A DNA stretch of 64,000 bases from Tipula vernalis. Lineage: Eukaryota; Arthropoda; Insecta; Diptera; Tipulidae. The translations under genes were made by a program, and so were the position numbers. Position 1 is the stretch's first letter, and each line of letters opens with the position of its first letter. The stretch is from contig OY282560.1 in the NCBI GenBank assembly GCA_958295665.1, forward strand, positions 265,967,168-266,031,167. The letters run 5' to 3'. The notes beneath the pieces were generated by a model. That model was not told the DNA's origin. It worked only from the letters and a program-made list of their open reading frames with translations, and did not search any database. Of the stretch, positions 32,290 to 42,639 are shown piece by piece.

Positions 32290-33810
32290 ATCATAATGTT
32301 GATGAGTGAAGTTGATAAAAATGAAAATGTTGGGTTAAAGGAATTCCCGGGTAAATATTTCCGTATAATTATAGGAACTGTAAATTCATTAATTTCTAAA
32401 TTAAAATTTTTATTTTGATTTAAGATTTGGCAGATAGCGGATCGGAATATAGTATGTTCCAGAAAGTGATTCTACAGATTCGAATATTTTATCACCGGGA
32501 TATAGTCTATTTTCGCCTCGTATCAAAAAAATCGCGGTGACCAAAGCAGCTCATCAAACTGAATTTAATTAATTTTGTACAAATGAGACAGCAAATACCG
32601 AAAAATACTGCTGACGAAGCCAAACTATCGTCAACTACCACAAATGAAACTCAGCTGACTAAAAATTCAAATTTAAGATTAGAAAATCAAAACCAGGGCC
32701 TAATTATAATATAACGACGCTGCCAAGAAAACGGTAAAGAACTGCATTTAGAAGGGACCTGGTCGCAAAAGAAAAATGAATGCCAAAGAATGGAAATGCC
32801 AACAAATTAAGGAAGCTCATAATAAAGGAGTAAAACACATGAATACCCATGGACAAATTGTTCGTAACACCGAAAACAATATTCGAGTCTGTAAAACAAC
32901 GTTTCTCAAGTTTCTTGGAATAAACAGACAGTGGTTTGCTACAACATTTTTAAAAATGGATAATGATAAGAGAGGTCACTTACGATCAATCTAAAACAGT
33001 AAAATTTGTGAAAGGATCCAAGGATTGAGTCCCACTATTTAAGAAAAAAAAAATTCTCAAAGGGAATACTTGGTGAGAGCAATATACACACAACATGAAG
33101 AAAAGCTGTCGCGCAAAATTAAAGGCAACGACAAATAGACTGCAATAGATAGCAATGGAAGATCGATTTTCAAAAAATATTAACATGTCCGAATGGAAAA
33201 ATTTCCACATTTTATTATAAGAAAAATGTTAACACATATAATTTCACCATTTACTGCCTTAATACAAAAGAAGCACACTGAATAAGTAAAATTCTTATAT
33301 GTTTCTGTTCGTGGGCTGCGAACTAATTCAATATTAAAATCACCCAGAGATATTTACAAAGGGGCACACCCCGAATGAAAGTGATTCAGTTCACCAAAAC
33401 ATCGAGAAAAGGAAACAATTTAGGGAAGTTAAGTTCCTCAGGAATGGCTTGAAATCATTAGATTTGCGAAAGCTAGCGAACCATTCTACAAAGTTATTGA
33501 AATGACGCAAAAGGATTTACTATTAAACAAATTTAAAATCACCCCGTTTAAACACTAATCCACCTACAACTTGCTACAAAAAGGACTGGGATTTGCCTCA
33601 AGAGCTATTAGTACTAATTAACAGAGGGAAAACTAGGGGCAGATAACCAGCAAAAAATTCAGAAAAATTCAAAAAATGTACTTCAGCAAAGTGGAAGGAT
33701 CTAAATTCATTTTGTGAATTGAACCTTATTTGTCAAAAGTATCACAATTTTTATGCAAACTTACCGGTTACCGAAACCATCTCAAACAACGACGATGAGG
33801 ACGATGAATA
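32290..33810 (+). pseudogene. Remnant of an insect DNA-transposon-like gene, class unclear
   Basis: The best-preserved piece is 32776-32994: MNAKEWKCQQIKEAHNKGVK, then HMNTHGQIVRNTENN, RVCKTTFLKFLGINRQW and DKRGH. Upstream, GRKRK-like basic sequence and an acidic SxSE segment follow a possible start at 32297. Downstream fragments in shifting frames (EPFYKVIEMTQKDLLLNKFKI near 33480-33540) resemble the end of the same protein type. The order basic KxWK head, then CKxxFLxxLxI, then RG is what I remember from a widespread uncharacterised transposon-derived family in insects (unverified). Stops and frameshifts are frequent. Confidence 0.4.
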
Positions 33811-34333
33811 ATGTGGCACACATGAATTTAAAATAAGTCAATTTTACCAAATGAAGTATTATGGTTATAATCATAATTATTAGGAATTGAATAAATTGTG
33901 ATCAAAAACATTTTTTGTAGTTGTCGCGACACCTCAACACCTATTGCTATTTTTAATTTCATTTTAAAGTATGATTTTATGAGATAACATATGATGATTT
34001 TCTTGACCATAAAAATTGAACTATGATAAGTTCAATTGTAATATGTGATAATTTAGGAAAGTCCTTGTAAACTATGATGTTTTCAAACTTTAAAGTAAAT
34101 AATTGAATCCGGATTCATTTTGTAGTACAATCTTATTTACGACATTAAAATGAACATTTGTACCAAATATAAATACCTGTATCTAACTTTTCTACTGATC
34201 AATACAATAAAGTCTACTGTAAAGTTGACGTTTTCAACTTGTCACAGTGTTATTTGGAAGGTGTGATTTTAATTTTCTAATAAAGAAATTAATTGTTTAC
34301 TTTTCATATTAACGCACTGTGCTAGTTTTAAAC

Positions 34334-34549
34334 ATTAAAAATAAAACACTTAAGAGAAATCACCAAATCGAAACGTCAAACTTTTTTCTAGACTTGATCA
34401 ACAGTAATGCCATCTGGTGGTTGAAAACCACAATACTATATATTAAAAATAAAACATTTAAGAGAAATCACCAAATCGAAACGTCAAACTTTTTTCTAGA
34501 CTTGATCAACAGTAATGCCATCTGGTGGTTGAAAACCACAATACTACTG
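34334..34549. repeat. 108-bp tandem duplication
   Basis: Two adjacent copies (34334-34441 and 34442-34549) starting ATTAAAAATAAAACA are almost identical, with about one base different. The period is exactly 36 codons, so the open frame runs through both copies. It immediately precedes the first recognisable Helitron Rep sequence and looks like a recent duplication. Confidence 0.9.
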
Positions 34550-36307
34550 CTAGTAACTCCATTTTGCATGCCTTATATTGACATTGGTAAGCATTGCAAA
34601 GCATTGAAATATAAAAAGGAAGCACCAGGGTTGTGTTCCGTTAATGGTAAAGTAAAATTGCCAGAATTAAATCAACCATCAGAACCATTATTAACATTGG
34701 TATCTGGAACGACATCGCAATCAAAACATTTTCCTAACAATATTCGAAAGTACAACACTTGCTTTTAAATGACTTCATTTCATACCAACATTTAAAGTGC
34801 AAGGTGAAATGTATCACATTGCAGGTTCATTATGGCCCATTCCTGACGAACAACCCAAATTTCTATCGATATATTTTCTTGGCAATTCTGTTAATGAAGC
34901 AAATACCAGATGTGCAGTTACTTCGGGAACACGCCGTGATCTTGTACAGTGATTACAAAATTTATTCCATCAGCATAATGAATTGGTGAAATTATTTAAG
35001 ACTGAACACAACACTGAACACAAAACAGTTATAAGAGTTGATAAAACACCAGTAGGTAAGCATTCAAGACGATTCAATGCACCAACAATAAAAGGAGCAG
35101 GCATTGTGTCATTATAGGTGATCAATTCGATTCGCAAGATATTATTTTACATAGTCGAAATGATCAATTGTAACGTGTCTCTAAAAACATCATTCTTATG
35201 ACGCACTACAATATACAATACTGTTTTGGCAAGATGGCTATCATTTTCAATTGAAAATGATAAGTCCAACAACATTTTTTAACATTTGTGAACATTTTTT
35301 ATTTAAATTAATTTATTACCAAACATTAAGAAAATTATTACAACAAAATATATTACAGATGCAGAAGCAATTACGATATGAATAATACATTCATATACTT
35401 GATGCAATTAATACCGGTGGCAATATAAATGACGTTGGCCGCATAACAATTCTACCAGCTACTTATACCGACAGTCCACGTCACATGCATGAATATGCAT
35501 AGAATGCCACGACATCCGTTCGGAATTATGGCGGTTCGGATCAATTCACAACATTTACTTGCAATCCGAATTGGAATGAAATTAAAAATTGTTTATTGTC
35601 TGGGCAATCGCAAACTGATCGAAGCAGAAATTAAAATTGTTGATGGATTTAATTGTGACACAACATTTGTGGTTCAGTTCGTTGCTGGATGTTTCGACTA
35701 ATGGCAGAGGATTGTCATATGCTCATATTCTAATTTGGTGTATGGATAAAATTTCGCATAAAGTAGTATGGCACATATTCGCCTTTCTAATTCAAGAAAA
35801 ACACGAGACTGTGGTAGGTTTGACCATTCATTTAGAAAATGGACAACAAGTATATTTTACAACAGTAAATGCTATCAAACGAGCAGCCCAAACACCAACA
35901 ACAACATAGATTGAAACAACTAAAACATTACTGTATTCAGAAATTTCACGTTATTTCACTTGGAATGCATCCAGAAAACAATGTGAACGGCATAAACAAA
36001 AACAAGCAGTAACTGGCCACCCAAATGTATTTTCAAGTGATGCCTTAGGTCGATTATACACTGTAATCCAAATAATGCTGAATGTTACTATTTGCGTTTG
36101 CTGTTGTTTAATGTACGTGGCCCGACATCATTTCGAAATTTAAGAACGATAAATAATGTATTGTGCGAGTCATATCGTGACACCTGCCAACAATTATTCG
36201 CAATTAAATATAATATCAACATACTTTCCGTCACATCCATCAGAATTGTGGGAAAAATATTAAAATGTCATGACAGATGATATTCTACATCAAGCACGTA
36301 ATGCTGG
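34550..36307 (+). pseudogene. Helitron Rep (HUH nuclease) region, decayed
   Basis: The N-terminal part of a Helitron Rep/helicase protein, broken by stops and shifts. Recognisable segments in order: CKALKYKKEAPGLCSVNGKV with KLPELNQPSEPLLTLVSGT (34590-34700), a DEQPKFLSIYFLGNSVNEA-like block (about 34855-34910), RVDKTPVGKHSRRFNAP and DIILHSRNDQL, GRGLSYAHILIWCMDKI (the HUH-like AHILIW region, about 35704-35750), HLENGQQVYFTTVNAIKRA, and LLLFNVRGPTSFRNLRTI with ESYRDTCQQL (36095-36200). These belong to the single-strand nuclease that starts rolling-circle transposition. The frame ends at 36297-36307 (CGTAATGCTGG), where an R1 fragment begins. The matching helicase half lies inverted at 40957-41783. 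Confidence 0.85.
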
Positions 36308-37110
36308 GGTCGTGGAAATGCATTTACGCACATGTGTCGGACTCTCGCCACTGAACTAACCACTAAAACCACTCCCCCCCCATCTGCAAAACTAACCTGG
36401 GACCGTTTATCACATTACTTCAAGTTAGTATTCACAACTTTTGCTCCACTTAGAGCACACTCCCAAATGATGGCACCTGTCCATATCTGCCTTTTAAGCT
36501 TTCAAAATAGCCAAACAAACCTCTTCACAAGCTCCCAACTCAGTTCTTCTTTTAAAATTGTGTCGATTGCTGTATCTGGAGACCAAGGGCCTATTTCTCC
36601 CTCTAGCCATCTCCTTTGTTCCTCCCACCTACCGCACGCGAAGAAAGTGTGTGCATCATTGTCTGCTTCTCTTGGGCAATATAGGCTCGAGAAGTACCTG
36701 TAGACAATCGGTTAGGCTGCGTCACCCGGGTTACGCAGCCTTACCCATTGTGTGCAGATACTTCCGAAAGTATCCATGCCCGCTTAAAAATGTTAAGTAG
36801 TACCCGACCTCTCCGTGACTCCTCTCAATCCACGGGCTCACTCATTTGTTTCGCTTTCCCAAGTAGCCTGCCAACTTCCGAGGGTACGAGACCTTTCCTC
36901 CTTTGTCGCTATCTCCCTGCCGACCTCCGATTTTCTTAAGAATATTCTCCTCCGTTCATTCGATACAAGGAAAATTGGCATAATTCCAGCTCTAATTAGG
37001 ATTGCTGCTTCCGACACTGTTCGGTAAGCCGATGTTACTTCCGATGCGGTACATATCCATGTCAAGTGATTTGGCCCATATTTCTGCGTCATGGGAGCTC
37101 CACTTTTATC
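36308..37110 (-). pseudogene. R1-clade LINE fragment, C-terminal part
   Basis: On minus, the post-RT region of an R1-type element: AYRTVSEAAILIRAG, then ERRRIFLRKSE, GHGEVGYYLTFLSGHGYFRK and a decayed zinc-knuckle/tail region split over frames. The 3' end abuts the Helitron Rep end at 36307. Its upstream continuation is missing at 37110, but the matching preceding segment sits at 41784-41995 on the opposite strand. The protein piece breaks where an R1 protein would read S-L-LYGAP. Confidence 0.8.
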
Positions 37111-37609
37111 TATTCCACTTTCATGGCCGGTAAATTAATTCAAATTTTAGTTCTCGTAAAAATTATTATTGTATTAATATTATTTGCAACATCTATCCAC
37201 AAACCGGTGCGGCTACTACCTAGATCTACCTTGCATTCTAAATACTTTCGAATATCTTTAGCTTTATTTTTGTCTTGAGCCGCTCTCCTAAAATTTCCTT
37301 CTTTAAAACAATTAAGCTGTGTTTAATTTATCCTAAAGCCTTATCCATCATACTGTTGTTGAACCTCTGACGTGTGAAATTGTAAAGAAACAGTTTCTTA
37401 TCTATAACAGCGAGTTACGATTATTGTTTTATAAACAAATCAAGCTTTCTACCTTAACAGAAATAATATTTTAAAAAATCATGGTTGGCCCCTAAATACA
37501 AAAGTCTGGATAACTAAGATGTTTATACCTAAGACTTGGTTTTTCGAATACCATTTACGGATTATTGATTTTTAGCTCAAAACATTACTTTCGGAAAATT
37601 GTATCAAAA
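37111..37609. other. Non-coding stretch between R1 fragment and retroposon copy B
   Basis: I see no gene or recognisable element. The left edge near 37110 is one of the two proposed inversion breakpoints. Confidence 0.4.
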
Positions 37610-38335
37610 ATCAGCCACTTCGCACTGCGACCTAAAAGATCTATTGTGCTGGCCCCTACTTAATTATCCGTCCAGTCAATATTCAGGTTCTTAATGAACC
37701 TGACGATACTGCCACCCGGTACGTGATACATACTACCTGGGCTTATTGCTCTCCCTCCTAGATGTTTACTACAGCATGTAGTTCCGCTAGAAAGACGGTA
37801 GCATTGGAGCTCAAGGACCTCGAGAGGGTTGTCCCACTGTCGTATATTCCTACTCCTGCCCCGTATTCCGTTTGATTTTACTCTTACGAGTTGCTCGGAA
37901 TTGCAAATCACCTGTAGGTCACCTAGCTTTACTACAGGAAGGCTAAATAAAACTGGAGGGTGCCTGGTATCCAGAGTCCGCATATTTTGGGCTGATTAAT
38001 TTATCAGTCATTCATCTTTCGGCATATGCTGTTCCACCTTAGATTAGGTTTTTTTTCAAGGTTTTCTCCTTTAGCGCCGTACTTTAGCCTGTGCCAAATG
38101 GTCAAAAATGTGCCAAGTGGCCTTAGTTACCAGTGGTTGCCACGAGGAGACAGTACATACACTTGCGAATTGTGAACAGGTTACCCCTTACACCATTGTA
38201 CCCATCACGCAGCTGCCTAATGACAAGACCAGAACAGCTCACGTGATGCGCACCCTACTGGAAGGTTACGGAGCTGGTAGATTAATCTACTCAACTTTGG
38301 TCCCCCCCCCCCCCTCCAATAGTCGTCAAACCACC
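37610..38335 (-). mobile_element. Unclassified (AAT)n-tailed retroposon, copy B
   Basis: A 726-bp copy of the family seen at 16706-17434 and 56441-57195, on minus. Its 5' end GGTGGTTTGACGACTATTGG and long G-run (C-run on plus near 38302-38314) are intact. The 3' end stops at GAAGTGGCTGAT, about 40 bp before the (AAT)n tail of the other copies, and no target duplication is seen, so the 3' tip was probably lost. It is about 97% identical to copy C. It contains the full 107-codon sense frame (37660-37983, minus) and the antisense frame at 38108-38362, neither with a recognised domain. Confidence 0.8.
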
Positions 38336-38341
38336 AACACA

Positions 38342-38379
38342 GCATTAGTAACATTAAGTTAACTTAATGTTACTAATGC
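38342..38379. repeat. 38-bp perfect palindrome
   Basis: GCATTAGTAACATTAAGTT is followed directly by its exact reverse complement, with no spacer. A third copy of the arm (AGCATTAGTAACATTAAGTT) follows at about 38392-38411. It sits 6 bp outside the 5' end of retroposon copy B. Confidence 0.9.
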
Positions 38380-38411
38380 TAACTTAACTTCAGCATTAGT
38401 AACATTAAGTT

Positions 38412-39590
38412 ATATTTTTTAGAAGAATTCTCGAGATTTTCGTGGGTTTTCTAAATTTTTACAAGCTTTCTGAATTTTATTCATCAATATAGAAATTTTT
38501 TCGTTATTATTGAAATTATTCGAGAACAATCGAGATTCACATAATATAGAGATTATCCGAATTTTTCGGGGGTAATCGAGATTGTTCCGCGGTATATTCT
38601 AGATTTATAAAGTTTTTCGTCATTTCTAGCATTATTCGAGATTATATTAAAGATTTTCAAATTTATTCGAATTTTGAATGGCAATGTTCTGCGCTTAGCT
38701 TTGAGAACTTAATAAGTAATGTTTAGTAAATTTTTCAAGATTATGCCAAAATTTCGATATTTCTCCGATTTTCTAGGTTATTTACCTAGCGGTGATTAGC
38801 CCGTATAGGATTCTCTTTGGTTTTACATACTTACGGATAATTCGATATTTGAGAACTTTCAAGGATATTTAAGATAAGCACTTAGAAAATTCGACATTTT
38901 TGAGATGTTTTCGAAATTATTGATATTTTTAAAATTATATTCCAAATTTGTGAAGCTTCATTAAATTTGTAGTTACGCCACTGGACACAATTTTATTCAG
39001 AAATATGTAGAAATAGTAGAACGATCCAAATATAAGTCGATACAGCAAAAACTGTTCCCACTAAGACCTTTTGTTAGAGCTTATCTTCGCAATCGGATAC
39101 GTCTTACGTATTTTTTATGTTAAGCTAAATACTTTTATCATTATTTAAGAAAACTGAACAAATTTCAATTTTAGAAATACACTGCGCCAAAAAAAATGTG
39201 ACACACTGCTTCTTTGCCTTTAATTTTTTTATCTTTTAATTTAAGAAAATGTGGTCTGCTTTCCGATACTGCGGTTCTCTTCGCATGAACGAACACGCTT
39301 CTGTCGCTTTTACAATCGTTGAGACACTTTTAGACTGCTTGATTGTGTCTTGCGCTAAAAATTCTTTGAAATCTTAGTATCGCGAAACTAATATTGTTAG
39401 GCAAATCACTCCTTGGCCCGTACAATTAAAAAAAAAATTCTCGAACGATACTTTGCCCACAAAGCCTCCGCTGTACGTCACCGAACCAACCCTCTACAGT
39501 TCTTAAAAATTTTCCTTTATTTTGAGCAGGACCACTCCTTAAAACATATCGCAGTGTTTCTTACATTTGGCGAGCCCTGCTTCTTACTTT
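38412..39590. other. AT-rich non-coding stretch with recurring CGAGATT words
   Basis: No gene is supported. From about 38430 to 38960 the words TTCGAGATT, ATCGAGATT and TTATTCGAG recur irregularly, giving a loosely repetitive texture without a fixed period. The 39180-39540 part is unassigned. Confidence 0.4.
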
Positions 39591-39655
39591 GAATGTCAAT
39601 ATTGATTTCACTGACGTCACTCAAGATTTGTAAAATTACGTACAATATTGAGATA

Positions 39656-40956
39656 TGGACGAGGGCGAATCAAAGTGTCTTGCAATATCATATGAAAAAA
39701 AAGAGTGAATGAGACAACTATATATTTTTTTTTAAAAAAATTTTGTCGCGGTGAAACTTATAGAAACAAAATTCGATGTAAATTTTACAGTTCGTTTGTT
39801 TTCTTCAATTTAGTAGCCCGTGTTTTGAAAAAATTCTAAAATGAATGAAATTGAATATCGTGCCGTTATTAAATTTTTGTAAAGATGGACGCAATGCAAT
39901 TTATATATTCAATTACATATCAAAAGTTTACGGCGAATTTGCACCATCATATTCCATAGTAACAAGGTGGGTAAAATTGTTCAAAAGTGGTCGGGAGTCA
40001 TTAGAAGACGACAACCGCCCGGGTCGTCCCGCAGATGCTATTAGCCATGAAAACATACTTTTGGCAGAATCAATTGTATTAGAGGACCGCCGTATTTCTG
40101 TTTCGCGGTTAGCGTGGAGACTTTCCCTTTCATATGGTACCACTTATTCCATATTACATGACCACCTTCACATGTCAAAAATAAGTGCGCGATGGGTTCC
40201 CCGTTTGTTAACTGCACAACAAAAGAAAATTCGTGTCCAAACTTCAAAGGCGATTTTAGAAATGTATGAAGAAGATCCAGAAAACTTCTTGGATAACATA
40301 ATAACAGGCGATGAAACATGGATTCATCATTGGGATCCGGAATCCAAACAAGAATCGATGGGTTAAACGTGGTGAACCACCACCAAAGAAATTCAAAATT
40401 CAACCGTCTGCTGGTAAGGTTTTGGCAACAATTTTTTGGGATGCTGAAGGGATATTGATGATTGATTATATGCCACCGAAAACCACAATCACAGGCATCT
40501 ATTACGCAGAGGTTTTGCGAAAATTGAAAAAAACGATCCGGGAAAAACGGCCAAAGAAAGTTAGAAAAAAAACCTTACTTCTTCACGACAATGCACCAGT
40601 GCACAAGGCTAAAGTTGCTCAAGCTGCATTAAAGGACTGCGGCTTCATAGAAATTCCGCATCCACCATATAGTCCAGACTTGGCACCCAGTGACTACTTT
40701 CTGTTTCCCAATTAGAAAAAAAAATTAAGGGGCCGGAAATTTTCCAGTGATTCTGAAGTACAGTCTGTTGTAAATGAATATTTTATGGAGCAAAAGAAAA
40801 CTTTTTTTTTAGAGGGCTTAGACAAGTTAATTGATCGATGTAACAAATGTATATACCTTAAAGGAGATTACGTCGAAAAATAAAAATATTGCTGTCTCAC
40901 TCACTCTTTTTTTTTTTCATATGATATTGCAAGACATTTTGATTCGCCCTCATATA
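39656..40956 (+). mobile_element. mariner transposon, decayed
   Basis: A 1301-bp element flanked by TA (39654-39655 and 40957-40958). The terminal inverted repeats are imperfect but about 70 bp long, sharing GAGGGCGAATCAAA, TGTCTTGCAATATCATATG and GAGTGA(A/G)TGAGACA. It encodes a D,D34D mariner transposase with frameshifts. It is inserted in the Helitron helicase coding region, which continues on both sides on minus. Confidence 0.9.
39841..40883 (+). pseudogene. mariner transposase (D,D34D)
   Basis: It starts MNEIEYRAVIKFL at 39841. A shift after about 13 codons moves to the main frame: a helix-turn-helix head with YSIVTRWVKLFKSGRESLED, the linker GRPADAI, and then the signature RWVPRLLTAQQK and the catalytic IITGDETWIHHWDPESKQ. 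Another shift near 40345 leads to frame 40311-40715, with HDNAPVHKAK and YSPDLAPSDYFLF. The two last aspartates are 34 residues apart, as in mariner proper. A stop follows PN, after which the C-terminal tail runs to a stop at 40881-40883. With a cut-and-paste role in the family, this copy is dead. Confidence 0.9.
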
Positions 40957-41783
40957 TACTTCAAGTTAAATCCTCTTTTGATTCATTGGTAACACCAAAA
41001 TCGGCAGGCAATGTTATTAATCCATGGTAATTTTTCCGTTTTCAACGTCCAATAATTGGTTTGCAAATAAATGGGCCGATGCATCGTTTTGTAATTGTAC
41101 CCGCATGTTTAGAGTATTGTGATAGTTTTTGATTAAATCGCCCCAAATGGGTAAAGTTTCATGACTGGTAAAGTTTGTCTAAAATCACCTGCCAATAATA
41201 TAATAGAACCTCCAAATGGTTGTTGATTACTAAGTAAATCTTGCAATCATCACCCATCTCATATAATAATCTTGCATTGTTGAAATACCTTTGCCATTCC
41301 AACGTTTTCGAAATAGTGCATGTTGGTGTTTCTGTTAGTTGCATATTCTATGGTAATTTTAGTGCAGAATGTGCCGTTCTTCCACAATCTAACAAAGTGT
41401 CTGTAATTTCAGAAGAGGCCATTGCCAACGCTATAGTGCTGTTTGATCGTATTGTTGCCAAAATTAACGAAGTTAAATATGTTTTTCCAGTACCTCCGCG
41501 AGCATCTAGGAAAAAAAATCTACCAGTTTTTTGCATTGATAGCTTGTATAATAGTGTCGTAGACGTATTTTGCTGTTGATTCATGTCTCGTATATTTTGT
41601 TGAGCAAATATATTTAATGCATTCGTATCGAAATGTTTTTCACATTGTATTTCACGATTAAATACGTCTGTAATGGCTCGATTATGTGATGGCATTTGCA
41701 ACTGATTCAGAACTTTATTTACCAACAACCAACAAATGTCTTCAATGTAAATTAATGCTTGATTATACATCTCCAGTATTACG
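40957..41783 (-). pseudogene. Helitron PIF1-type helicase region, decayed and inverted
   Basis: On minus: YNQALIYIEDICWLLVNKVL, then MPSHNRAITDVFNRE, and the Walker A region FFFLDARGGTGKTYLTSLIL (normally PGGTGKT, here R for P), TAHSALKLP, and near 41000-41300 LEWQRYFNNARLLYEMGD and FANQLLDVENGKI, ending at VTNESKEDLT where mariner begins. About 50 further bases of the same protein (NIVRNFTNLE-like) resume beyond mariner at about 39600-39653. It is the unwinding domain of the Rep/helicase protein whose N-terminal part is on plus at 34550-36307. The first bases here (CGTAATACTGG on minus, 41773-41783) repeat the last bases of the Rep part. Confidence 0.85.
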
Positions 41784-41995
41784 CATTACTCGAGCAGGTT
41801 ATCGAGAGAAAAAAAGGCAATGATGTATTTGGGGATCACAGTCGACGCCAAGTTGAGTTTTTTTGAGCAAATCTGGGAAACAGCGGATACGGCTGCAAAG
41901 GGAAATAGCAGCTCTAAGCAGACTAATGGGTAATGTTGGCGGCCCGGGGCCCAGCAAAAGACGTCTTCTAATGTCGTCAACCCTATCTGACTTCT
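41784..41995 (+). pseudogene. R1-clade LINE fragment, post-RT segment
   Basis: On plus: YLGITVDAKLSFFEQIWETA, a frame shift, then AALSRLMGNVGGPGPSKRRL and LMSSTLSDF. This block immediately precedes the C-terminal R1 part found on the other strand at 36308-37110, with no overlap or large gap in the protein order. It ends near 41995, the second proposed inversion breakpoint. Its left edge touches the Helitron helicase end at 41783. Confidence 0.75.
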
Positions 41996-42600
41996 GTATG
42001 GGTTACTCTTTAAATTATAGCCGAAGGCTCAGGTAAAATGGAGTAAATGGGCCCGATTGCTTTTTACTCATAAAAAGAGAGATCGGAGGTGGGGAGTAAT
42101 TATTGATGGACGAGGGACAATTTTACCGCTAAAGCAAATAGATTTGAAAATGAAGTCTGAAGAGTTTCTTATTGGTAATAATTTGGGATTAGATATTGTA
42201 ACGAACATTTATTTTGGCAACGTACCGACTTACCCTCCGGGGATAAGGGACCATGATTACGTTATCAGAACACGAATTTAGAGGTCCGGTGCGGTATTAC
42301 TGGCGGGCTAAGCTCAGGGTTGGGCGTGGGGTAAATTTAATTTGACGAGCGCCGAGACGAGGAACGGTCCAGCGCAGCGGCGATGCATGCGTCGGAACCC
42401 GCTGGAGCGCGGCTCCCTCATGTAGCCGGACAACAAATTAGAATAGATACATTGTTGGTAAAAACCACGGGTACGAAGCGAGAATAAAACTAACGAAAAA
42501 ACATTATAATTTTCTTAAAACGATACTCTCAGAAAGGGAGGCCAGGACCCCTATTTCTAGTGTACTACACAGTGTAAGTGAAATAATTGTCAAATTTTAA
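41996..42600. other. Unassigned stretch with a GC-rich island
   Basis: An open frame at 42057-42281 (plus, 74 codons) has no recognised similarity. From about 42275 to 42430 the DNA is unusually GC-rich for this window (words such as GCGCAGCGGCGATGCATGCG). I cannot assign it to a gene or element. It may be part of an LTR or a transferred fragment. Confidence 0.35.
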
Positions 42601-42639
42601 AGTCTATTTTGTGAAAAATAATTTACGCTATAAATTAAT

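Noticed and set aside
38108..38362. Antisense frame of the retroposon as a gene
   Set aside because: It is open in three copies, but most differences are amino-acid changing, and the end runs into variable C-runs and flanking DNA. Probably chance openness of a GC-richer element.
39180..39230. Tc1-like terminal repeat (CACTGCGCCAAAAAAAATGTGACAC region)
   Set aside because: No matching inverted partner or transposase was found nearby; the mariner ends are clearly elsewhere.
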